From: Ophioderma brevispina
Lineage: Eukaryota > Echinodermata > Ophiuroidea > Amphilepidida > Ophiodermatidae
Direction: 5' to 3'
Length of the DNA: 64,000 nt
NCBI GenBank assembly: GCA_023653785.1
Contig: JAMKCH010051327.1
Coordinates: 1-64,000, forward strand
The position numbers and the translations under genes are program-made. Positions 48,001 to 58,879 of the stretch are shown here, piece after piece. The notes beneath the pieces were generated by a model. It searched no databases and was not told the origin of the DNA. It was given only the letters and a program-made list of their open reading frames with translations. How positions within the stretch are numbered: position 1 is the first letter of the stretch; every line of letters starts with the position of its first letter.

Positions 48001-49639
48001 CTTGGAAGTAAGTTACAAAAAGATGGTGGGAACCTCGTAAAACAACGAATGCATTTAATAAAGTTTATAAATTTTTGACATAATATTCGGTCCATTAAAT
48101 GAAGAAAGTATAAAATGAAACAAACACTTTTCACTGGGTTTCTATATACTTGGTTCAATTAGAGGATCAAAAATTAGTCCAAACTGGCAGGAAAAAAAAA
48201 GAAATGATACTTAAATACATGAAAATTTGTGGAAACGTACTCAAAAAACCTTACTTGGAAATGTCAAGTAAAACCTAAATATTATAATGTAAAGTGTTGA
48301 TATGTGAATTGGAAGGACAATTTATGATGAAACATACTAAATGCAGACGTTTATATATTTGAGGTTAAATAAAACCAAAATGAAATTAACTTTTACAGTG
48401 ATGGGTCAGCACTTTAGCAAATCTGTATACATTTTGTTAGTCAAAAGGTTAGAACGTAAACGATATGTTAGTCTTTAGTTTCCTGAATTGAGGTATGCCA
48501 TCTTCATTTTGGAATGTATGTTGCTCAGCGTAGTTCTCAAAAGTAAATTCGAAAGTACTAAAAATAGCATTAATGGCCAACATATTTTCCTTCACTTAAG
48601 TATGGAATAACGGTAAATTCAGACATTTGGAGATCTGTTATTGAGCTTTTTAAATGCATTGTAGTCCCTATGAAAGGAAGAGTATAATATAGGCCAACCA
48701 GATTCAGGCATTCTAGTCTATAATTTTTTACTTTGCATACATAAAATCATGGACTTATAAACATTATATTTACTATTATTATTCCAATACGAGAGAAACT
48801 GGAAATAAATGTAGTAAAAGACACCTTGTCAGTCTTTGAATTGCTCCAACAGTATTTTTATGGTGCAACCCGGACCAGTATGCCAAACTAAATACCTCAC
48901 CTTTTGACTTTTCAGTGATCAAATGATTGCATTTGGTAAAGCCATTTTGTAAATCTTTGACATGTTGCTCCTTTTCACTCAAAGCCAGAAAGTTAACTGG
49001 CAAACCAAAATATAAGTCTAGAAAGTTGTTTACAACCTATACTAAAACAGGTAGTGAATAGTTGGAATCTTTTTACATTAATTACTGAGTTTAGACTTTA
49101 CAATAAGGGTTACAGGATTTTAGCGGCATTTTGTATTTGATCAACATTTACCCCTTGGGCTACAACTTAAGCTGAGAAGTTATTAATCATACGTACTCCC
49201 CAATATACTCACCTTCAAGAGGACATGTGGTTAATAACCTGAAATAATTGGGGATTGTACGCCTAAGATTAAAAGTTTCAAGTTTTGTATGATATTTTGG
49301 CGGCCATATTTGAATTTGGTCAATTTTACCCCTTAGGCTAGATTTTATGATACTAATTAGTATTAAATATACTCAGTTGCAAAAATTTGTGTAGCAGAAG
49401 TAAGTTTAATGTCTGTTCTGTGGAAAGTAAGAATTTATATCTTTTGAATAATTAAGGGTATTTTGGCCGCCATTTTGGAAGTCTTGGAATTTTGACCCAT
49501 TTGCACGCAAAATACAGCAAAGCAACCGGCATTTTCGTGATCAGCATAACAAAATCAGTCTAGAAACAATTGTTTGGGCAAATGCTTCTACTAAAAATGC
49601 CTCATGAAAGGTTTCTTTTTCATGAAATTCGTCTTGTCT
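45007..49639 (+). mobile_element. 4.5-kb long-TIR element, copy 2
   Basis: Collinear with 15271-19794 from AGAC-AGACGAGAT to GTCTTGTCT, in the same orientation 29.7 kb away. Differences are mostly one-base gains and losses, many in A or T runs, plus substitutions. The flanking sequence is unrelated to copy 1, so only the element is shared. Flanks CAAGT and AAGGG give no exact target duplication. It contains the same foldback-arm-like segment (about 46030-46600) and the ~176-bp modules near the right end. The ORF at 47631-47831 is part of the repeat, not a host gene. Confidence 0.9.
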
Positions 49640-49999
49640 AAGGGTTTCACGTGTAAACTTTGGCGTCCACAAATTTATAAGTGCAAACTAGGAGCCATTT
49701 TTGAGATTTTCGGCCAACATTGGCCATTCTTTTGAAATTTTTAATTTTTCATGTTATTGTAAGATGTCCGTGAGCTGAATCATATCAAGCTTATGAATAT
49801 TTTTTGACAGATTGTGGAAATATGGACACACTACCAAATTTTGACGGCAAACTTTTTAGTGTCCACTAGCCATTTACATTGTGATGTTCAACTTTGACAA
49901 GTACGGTATCTAAATATCGCCTAGCAACAAAATAAACTAAGAAATTTCGCGGTTCTCGGCTTTCCGCGCTTGCTATATTCAAAGAACATAAGCTGTGGG

Positions 50000-50290
50000 G
50001 CCCGGTCCATGACCTTTGACCTTGGCACATGACCTTTGACCTAAAAAATATTAAGGATACAATATGGCCAACCTATGACAGAGAGTTTGGTTCCAATAAT
50101 GAACTTAATTTTCAATTGAGGTATTTTACATTTAGGCCGATTTTTCAACTGACCTCACATGACCTTTGACCCTCGGCACATGAACCTTTGACCTCATCAA
50201 AACATATTGAGGGAATCCCATGGTCCCTATGACAGAAGTTGGTTCCAATGGAACTTTCAACATTCAATTGAGGTAAATTTGTAAAAAACT
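50000..50290 (+). repeat. Two ~140-bp units with TGACCTTTGACC pairs
   Basis: Units at about 50005-50140 and 50150-50285 share CATGACCTTTGACC twice each, then ATATT-AGG, CCTATGACAGA, GTTGGTTCCAAT and TTCAATTGAGGTA. The complement AGGTCAAAGGTCA is a direct repeat of two nuclear-receptor half sites spaced by one base. The sites are at 50010-50022, 50030-50042, 50160-50172 and 50181-50194 (the last with one extra A). Confidence 0.85.
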
Positions 50291-51859
50291 TAACATTTTT
50301 AGTGACACACATATACATACATGCCACACATACACACGCACAAACGGATTGCTAAGTGGTCCTCCAAGGTATAGTGGGGGCCCACAAAAAATACCGTGGG
50401 CTCATTTTGTAAATTTAAAAGTAGTTTAAAATTGAAGTCAATTCTATTCCCGTTTATTAAAGCAAATGGAACGTTACCCTGGTTCACTGATTATCGGAAA
50501 AACGATTGCAAAAAACGGGAAAGTATGCCATACTTAAAATGTAAAAGAGTGAAATCACGCGGACCCCATCCTATATTAGGGCCTAATTTAGAGGGGCAAA
50601 TTCACTGGTTAGAGTCATTAATTTTCACTCAAAAATTAGGATGGGTTACTCAGGGACAAGCTCTTTCAGGAGTGGACTTTCACTCCTTTTACATTTAGAG
50701 TATGAAAAATCAACTTTAACCAAGGGGTAGAAATATCCCCATAATTTTCACAGTTGCAAAGTGGGATTTACAAAGGCGGAACCAGTGTTAATGGAGTCAA
50801 TGTTACTAGTCCTACCTGTGTGTGAGATATAGGTATTTTAATATTTAGTAAAAATGATAAATCATGTGATTTGTTAACTCTAGATATTAAGTATTACGCA
50901 CAAAGCAAAATAACATTTGGTCCTCAGTCCTCATTTCAATTACCAGGATAAACCTAGGGCGCCTTGAAACCAGAAATTTTCCCGGCCCGAACGATTCACG
51001 GACTTCTGAAATTAAGTTGTTTATTCACATCCTGAAAAAATGTCTGATAGTGGCTTAAGATTAGGGGAATTATTAACTGTGTTTATAAAGGACCGAAGTT
51101 GTGCAAACCCATAATTTTTTTCTATCAAGTTGTCATGAGAACCCAAAAGGTGTAAGAGGTGCGCGACATCATAATGTTACAAAACGATATATATCGTATT
51201 TCCTTCAATCAATGAGTTTTAAGAGATCATTCGAGAGCTTTACCAAAACTTTGCTGCGAACACTCCAAGCTTATTCAAAAACAAGTGTGACCATAATAAG
51301 TGTACTTACCAATTAGGCAATATATGTGCATGTAAATACTTTGACTATTATAAAGTGTTTTTCTAATTCCACCAGAGCCACACTCGGCGACCTTATGGAC
51401 CACGTGAGTGTGGGTGTCACCAAATCTGGCACCCCCGGGGACACAACATCCTGAGTAACGCCCCCGTGTACCCCTATATACAGATATGTTGTTTAGAATA
51501 GAAACAAAAAAGGGTTAAAACCTTTCTTTTAATATATATTATGATCATGCGCCAAATGAAGATTTCATAGGATATTAATTACAATGAAATCCGGCAGGAG
51601 TTTTCTGATTTGTAGATTTGGAAATTCACTCATTTAATTATTTTCCCCATTCGGCAGTTTGTGGTTAGGCCATCGTATATCCAAATACGTACAACCAATA
51701 TAGCAGTTTCGGTGTGTGTAAAAAACCCATGAATACCTCAGATTTATAAAAAACTACATTGGCATTGTATTGATATAAACAATTACAATAGGATACAAGA
51801 GGCTGGCTCAATAAATATCGATCGGCACAATCGGTTTCATATATTAATCTGATAATTAT
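50291..51859. other. No recognisable feature
   Basis: The 100-codon ORF at 50396-50698 has no recognised domain. An ACACACAT-rich stretch lies at 50303-50342. Confidence 0.4.
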
Positions 51860-52030
51860 TGTGGCCTGCGCACTTTTACGGATTTATCCGAAATGCGCGG
51901 CGCACTCTTAGGAAAATCCGATGAATGGTGGATGCGCAAATTTTTTGGATTCTAACCCCAAGTGCGCTGGCGGCAGTTACAGGGATATCCTGAAAAAGGG
52001 TGCATGCGCACTTATCGTGCGTCTTTTGGA
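51860..52030 (+). repeat. Tandem-like GCGCAC / CCGAAA-rich segment
   Basis: TGCGCACTTT, GGATTTATCCGAAATGCGCG, GCGCACTC, GGAAAATCCGATG, AAGTGCGCTGGCGGC and TGCATGCGCACTT recur at 50-60 bp steps, immediately left of the ribozyme repeat at 52047. Confidence 0.55.
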
Positions 52031-52315
52031 TTTCAAACTATCTCACCTAGCTCCAAATGAATTGAATCAATGACCGTTAAGCCACTGACCCCACTCCATC
52101 ACGGCGCACATTGTTTATGAATTAACCACAGGGTCAAAAAAAAACTCAATGAGAGTTGAGCTATGCAAAGTGTAATGTATTACCTCTTGATAAAAACATC
52201 AAGGGTACATAACCAGGTACAGTTGGTAGAAAAGCAAAAAAGAGTGGTCAACTCAAACATGCTGCAAAAACCTATAGGGCAAACAGCATGAAAAGGAGCG
52301 AATACTACTCCAATA

Positions 52316-52362
52316 TGCAGACAGTTACCGTTTCGAACTTGGTGTTCTCATCAGTGCAGCAC
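52316..52362 (-). ncRNA. Hammerhead ribozyme motif D, intact core
   Basis: Minus strand order: TGCA (helix I 5' strand), CTGATGA core, helix II GAAC-ACCAA-GTTC, GAAA core, short helix III with C and G closing a GGTAACT-type loop, the GTC cleavage triplet, then TGCA (helix I 3' strand). All catalytic core bases are present, and helices I and II can pair. The weak helix III is usual for ribozymes of Penelope elements and retrozymes, which may act as dimers. Confidence 0.8.
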
Positions 52363-52628
52363 GGCTAAATGCAACCCACAAATGAAGTGAATCAATGACC
52401 CGTTAAGCCACGGACCACCGCTCCATCACGGCGCACATTGTTTATGAATAGTACCCAGAGGCTCAAACTGCAAATGAGTGAGTATGCAAAATGCTAATAG
52501 TATTACGTCTTGATAAAAACATCAAGGCTACAATAAACAATGTACAGTTGTAGAAAGCAAAAGGTGCTCAACTAAACATGCTGCAAACTATTAGGGCAAC
52601 AGCATGAAGGAGGCGTATATCCTCAACT

Positions 52629-52650
52629 CTGCAGACAGTACGTTTCGAAT
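52629..52650 (-). ncRNA. Hammerhead ribozyme motif E, truncated
   Basis: CGAAAC, GTACTGTC and TGCAG are present, but the helix II and CTGATGA half is replaced by AT-rich sequence. Inactive as it stands. Confidence 0.65.
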
Positions 52651-52735
52651 AATAATTATATATAATATAATATATTATATATAATACTATAATATATATA
52701 TAATTTAATATATTTATATATATTATATATATATG
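52651..52735. repeat. (AT)n microsatellite
   Basis: Imperfect AT repeat abutting the truncated ribozyme E. Confidence 0.95.
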
Positions 52736-53955
52736 GTCTTAACAGGCATCACTCATTGGAAAATCATATTTGTCTCATGGTTTGGCTGTTGAGCTATGCT
52801 AATAGCAACAGAGTTAGAATTTGCCAGCAAAGGAGGGAACATAGTATCGAGATCAAGATACGGGCCTATATTGCGTCCAATTGTCACCGGATTGCTCGAG
52901 AACCACCATCCTTTGTGTGCGAACTATTCACTCAACCAAGCAACATCCCCCGCTGTGCACATTAAGCGCCTGCAACAATGTACGGGGTGTCTTGGACATC
53001 TATAACAATCGTAATTGATTTGAATGCCTAGGTTATGTTGACAAAAGTTGTTTTTTCAGAATCTTGAACTTCTCAAGTTAATGTTGATATCCACATGGAA
53101 TTCAAATATTTCCTGACAGGTTTGCAAAATACCTTATTAATTTCATGTACCTTCTTGGGAATTTTGATAAACTATAGGGCCTAATCCATGGTCGAACAAT
53201 TAGTTTCACACAAAGCCTTTCCCTTTTCTTTTTGCCACATATCGGCGCAACTAGATTGCAAACTATACCCGTAGAGATGAAAACCGGGTCTTGATATTAC
53301 CAAAAAGCTAAAAAGCCAAACCATGAGGACAAATATGATCTTCCACTATAGGCCTATATTACAACACGTGTTTATAAATGAATAATGAATACAGAAATAA
53401 ATAAAATATTTTTCCCTTTTCTTTCCTCACACATGTCTACTATGTGGTGGGCTGTCGTGTTGTAACGATATTACAAGCGTGGGTAACCTGGTTGCGGTCC
53501 CTTTTACATTTATGTTCTATCCAGAGCCGACGTACTTTGTTGGTAAGCAGATCTTCGTTTTCTACCAGGGTAACCAAACTACCCTCCTCATCGGAGTGTC
53601 CTTAGATATCATACCCGCTGGTGGGTGGGGGGGGGGGGGTGGGGGGGCGGTGGGGGGGGTGGGGGGGGGGGGGGGGGGGGATCGGTTTACCGCCGACAAA
53701 AAACCCGGCCTGGAAACAGGTAGTACTGGTTACAGATACCAGTAGCAGGCCCTCAAAGAAAAAAAACCTGCTGACCCTAAAAACCTACCTGACCTGCCCC
53801 CTAAGTAGTCGCAAATTCCCGTTGCTTCATTTTGTATGTTCAAAACTGGTTATTGTATACACAGAGCTTCCATAAAAAACGCTCCAATTTGATAGTACGT
53901 TTTTAGACTCACATATTAACAAAACAAATTGTTTTTTACAATCGAAGTGATTGTA
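52736..53955. other. No recognisable gene; poly-G tract
   Basis: Overlapping ORFs at 52756-53005 have no known domain. A G-rich tract at 53621-53681, almost all G, may form quadruplex structure. Confidence 0.45.
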
Positions 53956-54169
53956 CAGGGTGGGAACCATAAATAAAAACTTCACCCAAAATGAAGGTCA
54001 TATTTTTCCCTTTTTTAACTTGTATATGGTGGCTTTTATTTTATCATAAAGAATGGGTAAATTGAGCATCTTGCATTAAAGGGAAATTGTTCATTTTGGT
54101 TGAGTGGTTTCAAGATATGGTCCTTAGGCACACGAGAAAAATAGGCGAGCTTTCAATGGTTTTTTTCTT

Positions 54170-54760
54170 GATGGAATGAAAACTAAATAGGAGTGAAGGA
54201 TGCCAAATCCTAGGCGCAAACAAATAACGGACAGCAATTTGGATATGTGCATGGCAAATTCACATACAAGTTAAATAACAGTGGTCCCAAGATGGGGACA
54301 CCTTGGAGGGAAACAAGCCGAAATTATATTTTAATTTGGATGACTTTTTTAATTAAAAGAAACATATTGTGTCCTTTTAGTAAAATACTTTAGAAAAAAA
54401 ACCCGCCCATTTATGAATACCTCTGAAACCATAGTGAGATAATTTATCCAATAATATTTTATGGTCTATGGTATCGAATGCTTTCGAGAATCCATAAATA
54501 TATCCAAGAGTTGGTATGTATTATCATATATCGCCTTACTAACATTATAAACAAAATCTAAAACACCCATGTACGTGGAATGTTTTTCACGAAAACCATA
54601 TCGGTTTTGATAAGCATAATATTTTTACTGTCACGATTAAGGCTTGGCCGCCATAGTCTGTCCATGATCATAAATGTGGAATAGCGCCCTCTATCCCTAA
54701 TAATTTCCTGACGCTGTTGATATGGTTGTGGATGATTTACCAAGAAACACATTGACGCTT
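54170..54760 (-). mobile_element. LINE reverse transcriptase fragment
   Basis: Minus-strand pieces in shifting frames read YGFREKHST, LLDIFMD followed by KAFDTI, KILLDKLSHYG and, further on, VSPSWDHCYLTCM-type sequence where PQGSILGPLLFNLYV would sit. These are RT motifs of a CR1/Jockey-type LINE (the FxDxxKAFD A-motif and the PQG motif). No YADD motif is preserved. Frames change several times. Confidence 0.6.
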
Positions 54761-55359
54761 GTTGAATTAAGTTAAATCAAGAAGGAATTAAAGAATGATT
54801 TTAAATCCAACAAAAGGGGCGGAGTCAGCTTCTCCTTTGATCTAGTCCCCCACCATGTTACACCAGAGACAGTAAACATTACTATGATCATAACAACATC
54901 ATATACAATGTGTTTCAAGAAGCTTGACAGAAAGAGCATGCAATTTAAGGCAATAAAAAAACATGTTTCTCGTCCGGGTTTTTGAAAAAAAGGAGGAGGA
55001 GGGCTTTTTATTTTTATTTTCAAGATGGCAGCCATTCAAGATTTTCGTCAACTACAGGTGTAACCTTATCACACGTGACGTCAAAACTAACAGAGACTAA
55101 AGGTCACACAAGAACTGAACATATTTACTAAATCTAATCTATCTTTCTACATATGCACGCTTTCAGAAAGTTTTTGTTCGTGTAGAGGGGACTTTTAGTC
55201 TAGTGGTACGGAATAGATTTTCACGAAGGCATTTATATCGATACCTACATGCTATAGGGAGACCTCGAGAGAGTCTATGCATGTATGAAGAAAGCTACGG
55301 TCTTGCAATTACTCATTTTGCTGCATGGATTTTCGTTTTTTTATTGATATTTTTTTCAT

Positions 55360-55511
55360 TTTTTTAATAATAATAATAATAAGCATTTAATATAGCGCTC
55401 TAAAAGATAACCAGCGCTTTTACATAACGATGCAACTGTAGAGGCAGCAAGCTAAACGATGCAACTTAGAGGCAGCAGCTAAAACGATGCAACTTAGAGG
55501 CAGCAGAAAAT
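55360..55511 (-). repeat. LINE 3' tail with three 30-bp tandem units
   Basis: The complement of 55363-55415 reads AGCGCTATATTAAATGC then (TTA)n, the usual CR1/L2 end. Just right of it, ACGATGCAACTTAGAGGCAGCAG-like units repeat three times (55426-55511). Confidence 0.7.
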
Positions 55512-55591
55512 AAAACATACAAAATAAATCGAGGCGGCCTCAAAAAAGGAAGCGGGCGGGGACGAAAAACATTTTTTCTTTTACTTCGCCT

Positions 55592-57019
55592 AATACCAGT
55601 TTTCTGTCTTGTGTCAGGGCAGGGGGTAGGACAGCATCGCTCGATTGGGCATTGGGGATTTTCCATTCCAAAGAAAAATGATGCTCCGTGGACAAGTCTG
55701 TTTTGCTGACTTATTGTTCAGTTGACCATATCTTGAGAACCACTCAACCAAATGAACAGTTTTTTTCAGGCAAGATGCTGAATTACCTATTCTTTATGAT
55801 AAAATAAAATCCACAGATATCAAATTACAGAAAGTCGAAAAATATTACTTTCATTTTGGGTAAAGTTTTTTTATTTGAGTCAACCCTGTATTGTACATAA
55901 TCTTTGTAAATAAGCTTCACCCAAAAGCGGTACGTGAGACACAACACGGACTATCCTCACATTGGACTCATTCAAAGAGATTTAAGTTTTGAAGAAGTCA
56001 TGCACGGAATGAAATTTGTATAGTTTTGGAGGCAGAAGGAGACTGGATGGGTGGACTTGAAAAGGCATATTTTAAAATTGAAAAAAGTCTAGAAGGTGCA
56101 GAGGTCTGGCAAGCTGTTCGCCTTAGCACCAGCCAACAGAGGAAGAAGGACATCAGGGCAAAGTATACAAACCAGGGTTTGAAAAGGGCCTTTACTGTCG
56201 TAAGAACTACTTCTCAGTCCCGGTGATTAACCTCCCAGAGTCAATTGGAAATGTGCAACCACAAACCAATTCAGTGCACATTTTGATAATTTTTTGGCAA
56301 GAAAATGGGGTAAAAAGGATGAAGCCTGAATTATTCCCATCATACATAAAGTGTAATGTAGTTAAACTGGTAGTGTCAGTAATTCAGCTGTAAAAATCAA
56401 CAAATAAGTATATTGGTATATCCTTTTCGTCCCTAGAGGAAATGACTAGCAACATGACGATCACCGCAAAAAAGGGAATAAGCGGTATTTTGTGTTGCTA
56501 TATCTAGGAGCACTTTCCCCGTAAACACAAGGTGGGTCCACTCCGTGATTTTTTGAAAAGTGGCAAAAAATGGCTTTTAGGGGATATAATAGCAGATTAC
56601 TTGGGTTCGCATGCACCCCCTTGAAAATACTTCCAACATGCTTTTAAGCACCTCTATGACATCTTACAAATTTGCCTTAATTGGTAAGTTGACCATTGTA
56701 CCCACTCTTCGTCGTGGCTGGATCATATACCAGTTTTCTGTCCCTTGTTCAGGGCGGGAGGGGGAGGACCCGATCAGCTCGTTTTGGACATTGGGGGTTT
56801 TCATGCCCTAAGAAAATGATACTCCGTGGCAAGTCCTGTTTTTGCTGACTTATTGTTCAGTTGACCATATCTTTAGAACCTCTGCCGACCAAAATGAACA
56901 TTTTTTTTCAGGCAAGATGCTCATTTACCCATTCTTTATGATAAAATAAAATCCACAGATATCAAAAATATCACTTTCATTTTGGGTAATGGTTTTTAAT
57001 TGGGGTCACCCTCTATGTA
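55592..57019. repeat. Duplicated right-arm sequence (55592-55888 and 56728-57019)
   Basis: The right part of the mariner-like element recurs once in direct orientation: CCAGTTTTCTGTC, GGACATTGGGG / GGGCATTGGGG, GCTCCGTGG, TTGCTGACTTATTGTTCAGT, GACCATATCTT, TTTATGATAAAATAAAATCC and CATTTTGGGTAA. The second copy ends CACCCTCTATGTA near 57019. The DNA between (55895-56725) has a 66-codon ORF at 56026 with no known domain. Confidence 0.75.
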
Positions 57020-57304
57020 TATATGGATGCTAAGTAGTTTTCATGCGTTATGAAAAAGTGTCACAATATTTTGTGCTTAGGGACCGGGGCTAACAGCTTT
57101 GCCACGATAACCTAGTAATCTGAATCTTACGATATCAAAGGTCTAACTTTCTGGTAACTAGGAACTGGAGGGGTTTAATAAACAAACGGTTATTACGAAT
57201 AAGTTCCAAAGTCAAGTGGACGATTCATATACAATTTGTGATGAATCTTATGATTGCCGTATGGAATTCCCAGAACGTGACAACCGCACACACTCGACGA
57301 GGAA

Positions 57305-57406
57305 ATATATATATATATATATTATATATATATATATATTATATATATATATATATCTATATATATATATATATATATAATATATAATATATATATATTA
57401 TATATA
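57305..57406. repeat. (AT)n microsatellite, left part
   Basis: AT repeat split from 57737-57822 by the MITE between them. Confidence 0.95.
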
Positions 57407-57407
57407 C

Positions 57408-57736
57408 GAATCATAGGTGCTAAAGGGTACGCAACATTACCGACATTTTAAAGTATATTGTACAGCGCCACCTATAAAGCTGCATAGCTTTATCACCTCA
57501 AAAGTTGCAGCTCGCCCCCAGGCCCCCGTGTGGGACTCCGTGGTGTAGATGGTTAACACGCTTGTCAGGTACGCAGGACCCGGGTTCGATTCCCGGCTAG
57601 TGCGCTTTTGAGGCTTCTCTTTCTGACTTTCTTTCTTTTCCAATTGACTTGTTTCTCTTGATAGGCCTATGGCCACTTAATAAAAAATATTACTTTAAAA
57701 TGTGGTAATGTGCGCACCCTTTAGCACCTATGATTC
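57408..57736. mobile_element. MITE enclosing a tRNA-like module
   Basis: TIRs of about 48 bp start GAATCATAGGTGCTAAAGGG at both ends and continue GCGCA-CATTACC-CATTTTAAAG. The element sits inside an (AT)n tract, consistent with TA-targeted insertion. The interior holds an RNA polymerase III type A/B box pair on the plus strand (57535-57605) and a pyrimidine-rich stretch (57608-57655). Confidence 0.8.
57535..57605 (+). ncRNA. tRNA-like SINE head or tRNA relic
   Basis: TGGTGTAGATGG (box A) and GGGTTCGATTCCC (box B) are spaced as in a tRNA. The T arm CCGGG/CCCGG pairs perfectly, but acceptor strands do not pair and the anticodon arm is weak, so this is not called a functional tRNA. Confidence 0.6.
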
Positions 57737-57756
57737 TCTATATATACATATCTATA

Positions 57757-57798
<42 letters not shown>

Positions 57799-57822
57799 TA
57801 TATATCTATATATATATATATA
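57737..57822. repeat. (AT)n microsatellite, right part
   Basis: Continues the AT tract interrupted by the MITE. Confidence 0.95.
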
Positions 57823-57829
57823 CAAGGGG

Positions 57830-58850
57830 AGGGGCGGCCAAGAAATCCCAAATTTTAGACATAATTTGTCCTTGGTTTAACACGTGAAATCGAAATCTTT
57901 ACGAAAAATTCTGAATTGTTTTTATATGTTTAGCAGGGAAATATTTCTTATTCAAAACCGTTGGGTTGAAGAATCAACTCCCTGGAAGGGGGGCAGACCA
58001 GGTCCATGAGTGTTTATCGCAGAAAAGAAAGTTAATTTTATTGATCAAATGGTGGAAAAGTGTTTTAAACTACCTTGGGAAAACCTATATCATGAAATGA
58101 TCCGGTTACATCACTAATCTTGGGTAATTTTTTGTACTAGGCATGAATCACGTATGTTTGTCTTGATATAACCTTTAGCCTACCATGACATAACATACTG
58201 CATTGAAAGTGATTGACAGGACGTTGTATTTGTATAGTACGTTTATTAGATACAATAATATCCCATAGCAATGGTGAAATAGGTAAAGTGTTTTAAGTGT
58301 ACGCACTTTATTTAACTTAAACAGTTTTTACTACCTGCGACAGTGTGACGGACTGTTTTTCAAATAAAAAAAAAAGAAATAGTGCGTCATATAAGGTTTT
58401 TCTGACATTTCGGCAAAGATGCCCATCATTTGAAATGGATGGCATTAAATTTTCGTTGCGAATCGAATGAACATTGCACAATCCCCATTTTCATTTAGCA
58501 CTTAACCATTCTATTTCCAAAACCCAGCAGTCCAACGATAAAAATAAGTGTACGATTTCGCGAATGTGCATTTCATTTAATGTATTGGAAATTCATTTTC
58601 GCGTGAATTCGAATGCACATCCCCAAATACTTTTCCTTTTCCTTTATATTAATCTTTTCGCTAAATGAACAATCGATTTCTGCGCGTAATTGGCTCAAGC
58701 ATTGCAATTCATTTACTTGTTAACAAAACTTTTAAAACTAAACCCCGAATCTCTAATCTTTTGATGCTTCTTTGCCCAAGTATTGTATAAAATAAGGTAA
58801 TAAAAGCTTGGTGTTTTTAAACACATCTTTGCTTGTTTTCCAATTCATTT
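57830..58850. other. No recognisable feature
   Basis: AT-rich spacer. The 64-codon ORF at 58474 has no known domain. Confidence 0.45.
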
Positions 58851-58879
58851 GCCACGATAGCATCATCAGCAAAATTTGT

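Larger units (their letters stand above)
52047..52650 (-). mobile_element. Coding-free tandem of Penelope-type ribozyme repeats
   Basis: One truncated unit (52047-52315) is followed by a complete unit (52316-52628) and the first part of a third (52629-52650), with a period of about 314 bp. No ORF is attached. The units match the terminal repeats of the Penelope-like element at 35-39 kb along their length. Tandem, coding-free hammerhead repeats match what is known as retrozymes, though a leftover terminal-repeat pair of a deleted Penelope copy is equally possible. Confidence 0.8.
53956..55888. mobile_element. Mariner-like long-TIR element containing a LINE piece
   Basis: TA-CAGGGTG at 53954 and the complementary end at 55890 (TA-CAGGGTTGACTC) head inverted arms of about 190 bp that share CACCCAAAATGAA, TTTTATTTTATCATAAAGAAT, CATCTTGC, GTTCATTT and AAGATATGGTC. 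The interior holds a minus-strand LINE RT scrap (54170-54760) and a separate LINE-type 3' tail (near 55363-55430). No transposase was seen. TA and CAGGGTG termini suit a Tc1/mariner-related MITE family, also seen at 59897. Confidence 0.75.

Noticed and set aside
56026..56226. 66-codon lysine-rich ORF
   Set aside because: No domain, and it lies between duplicated repeat segments.
57535..57605. Functional tRNA gene
   Set aside because: Box A, box B and the T arm are present, but the acceptor stem cannot pair and the anticodon arm is poor.
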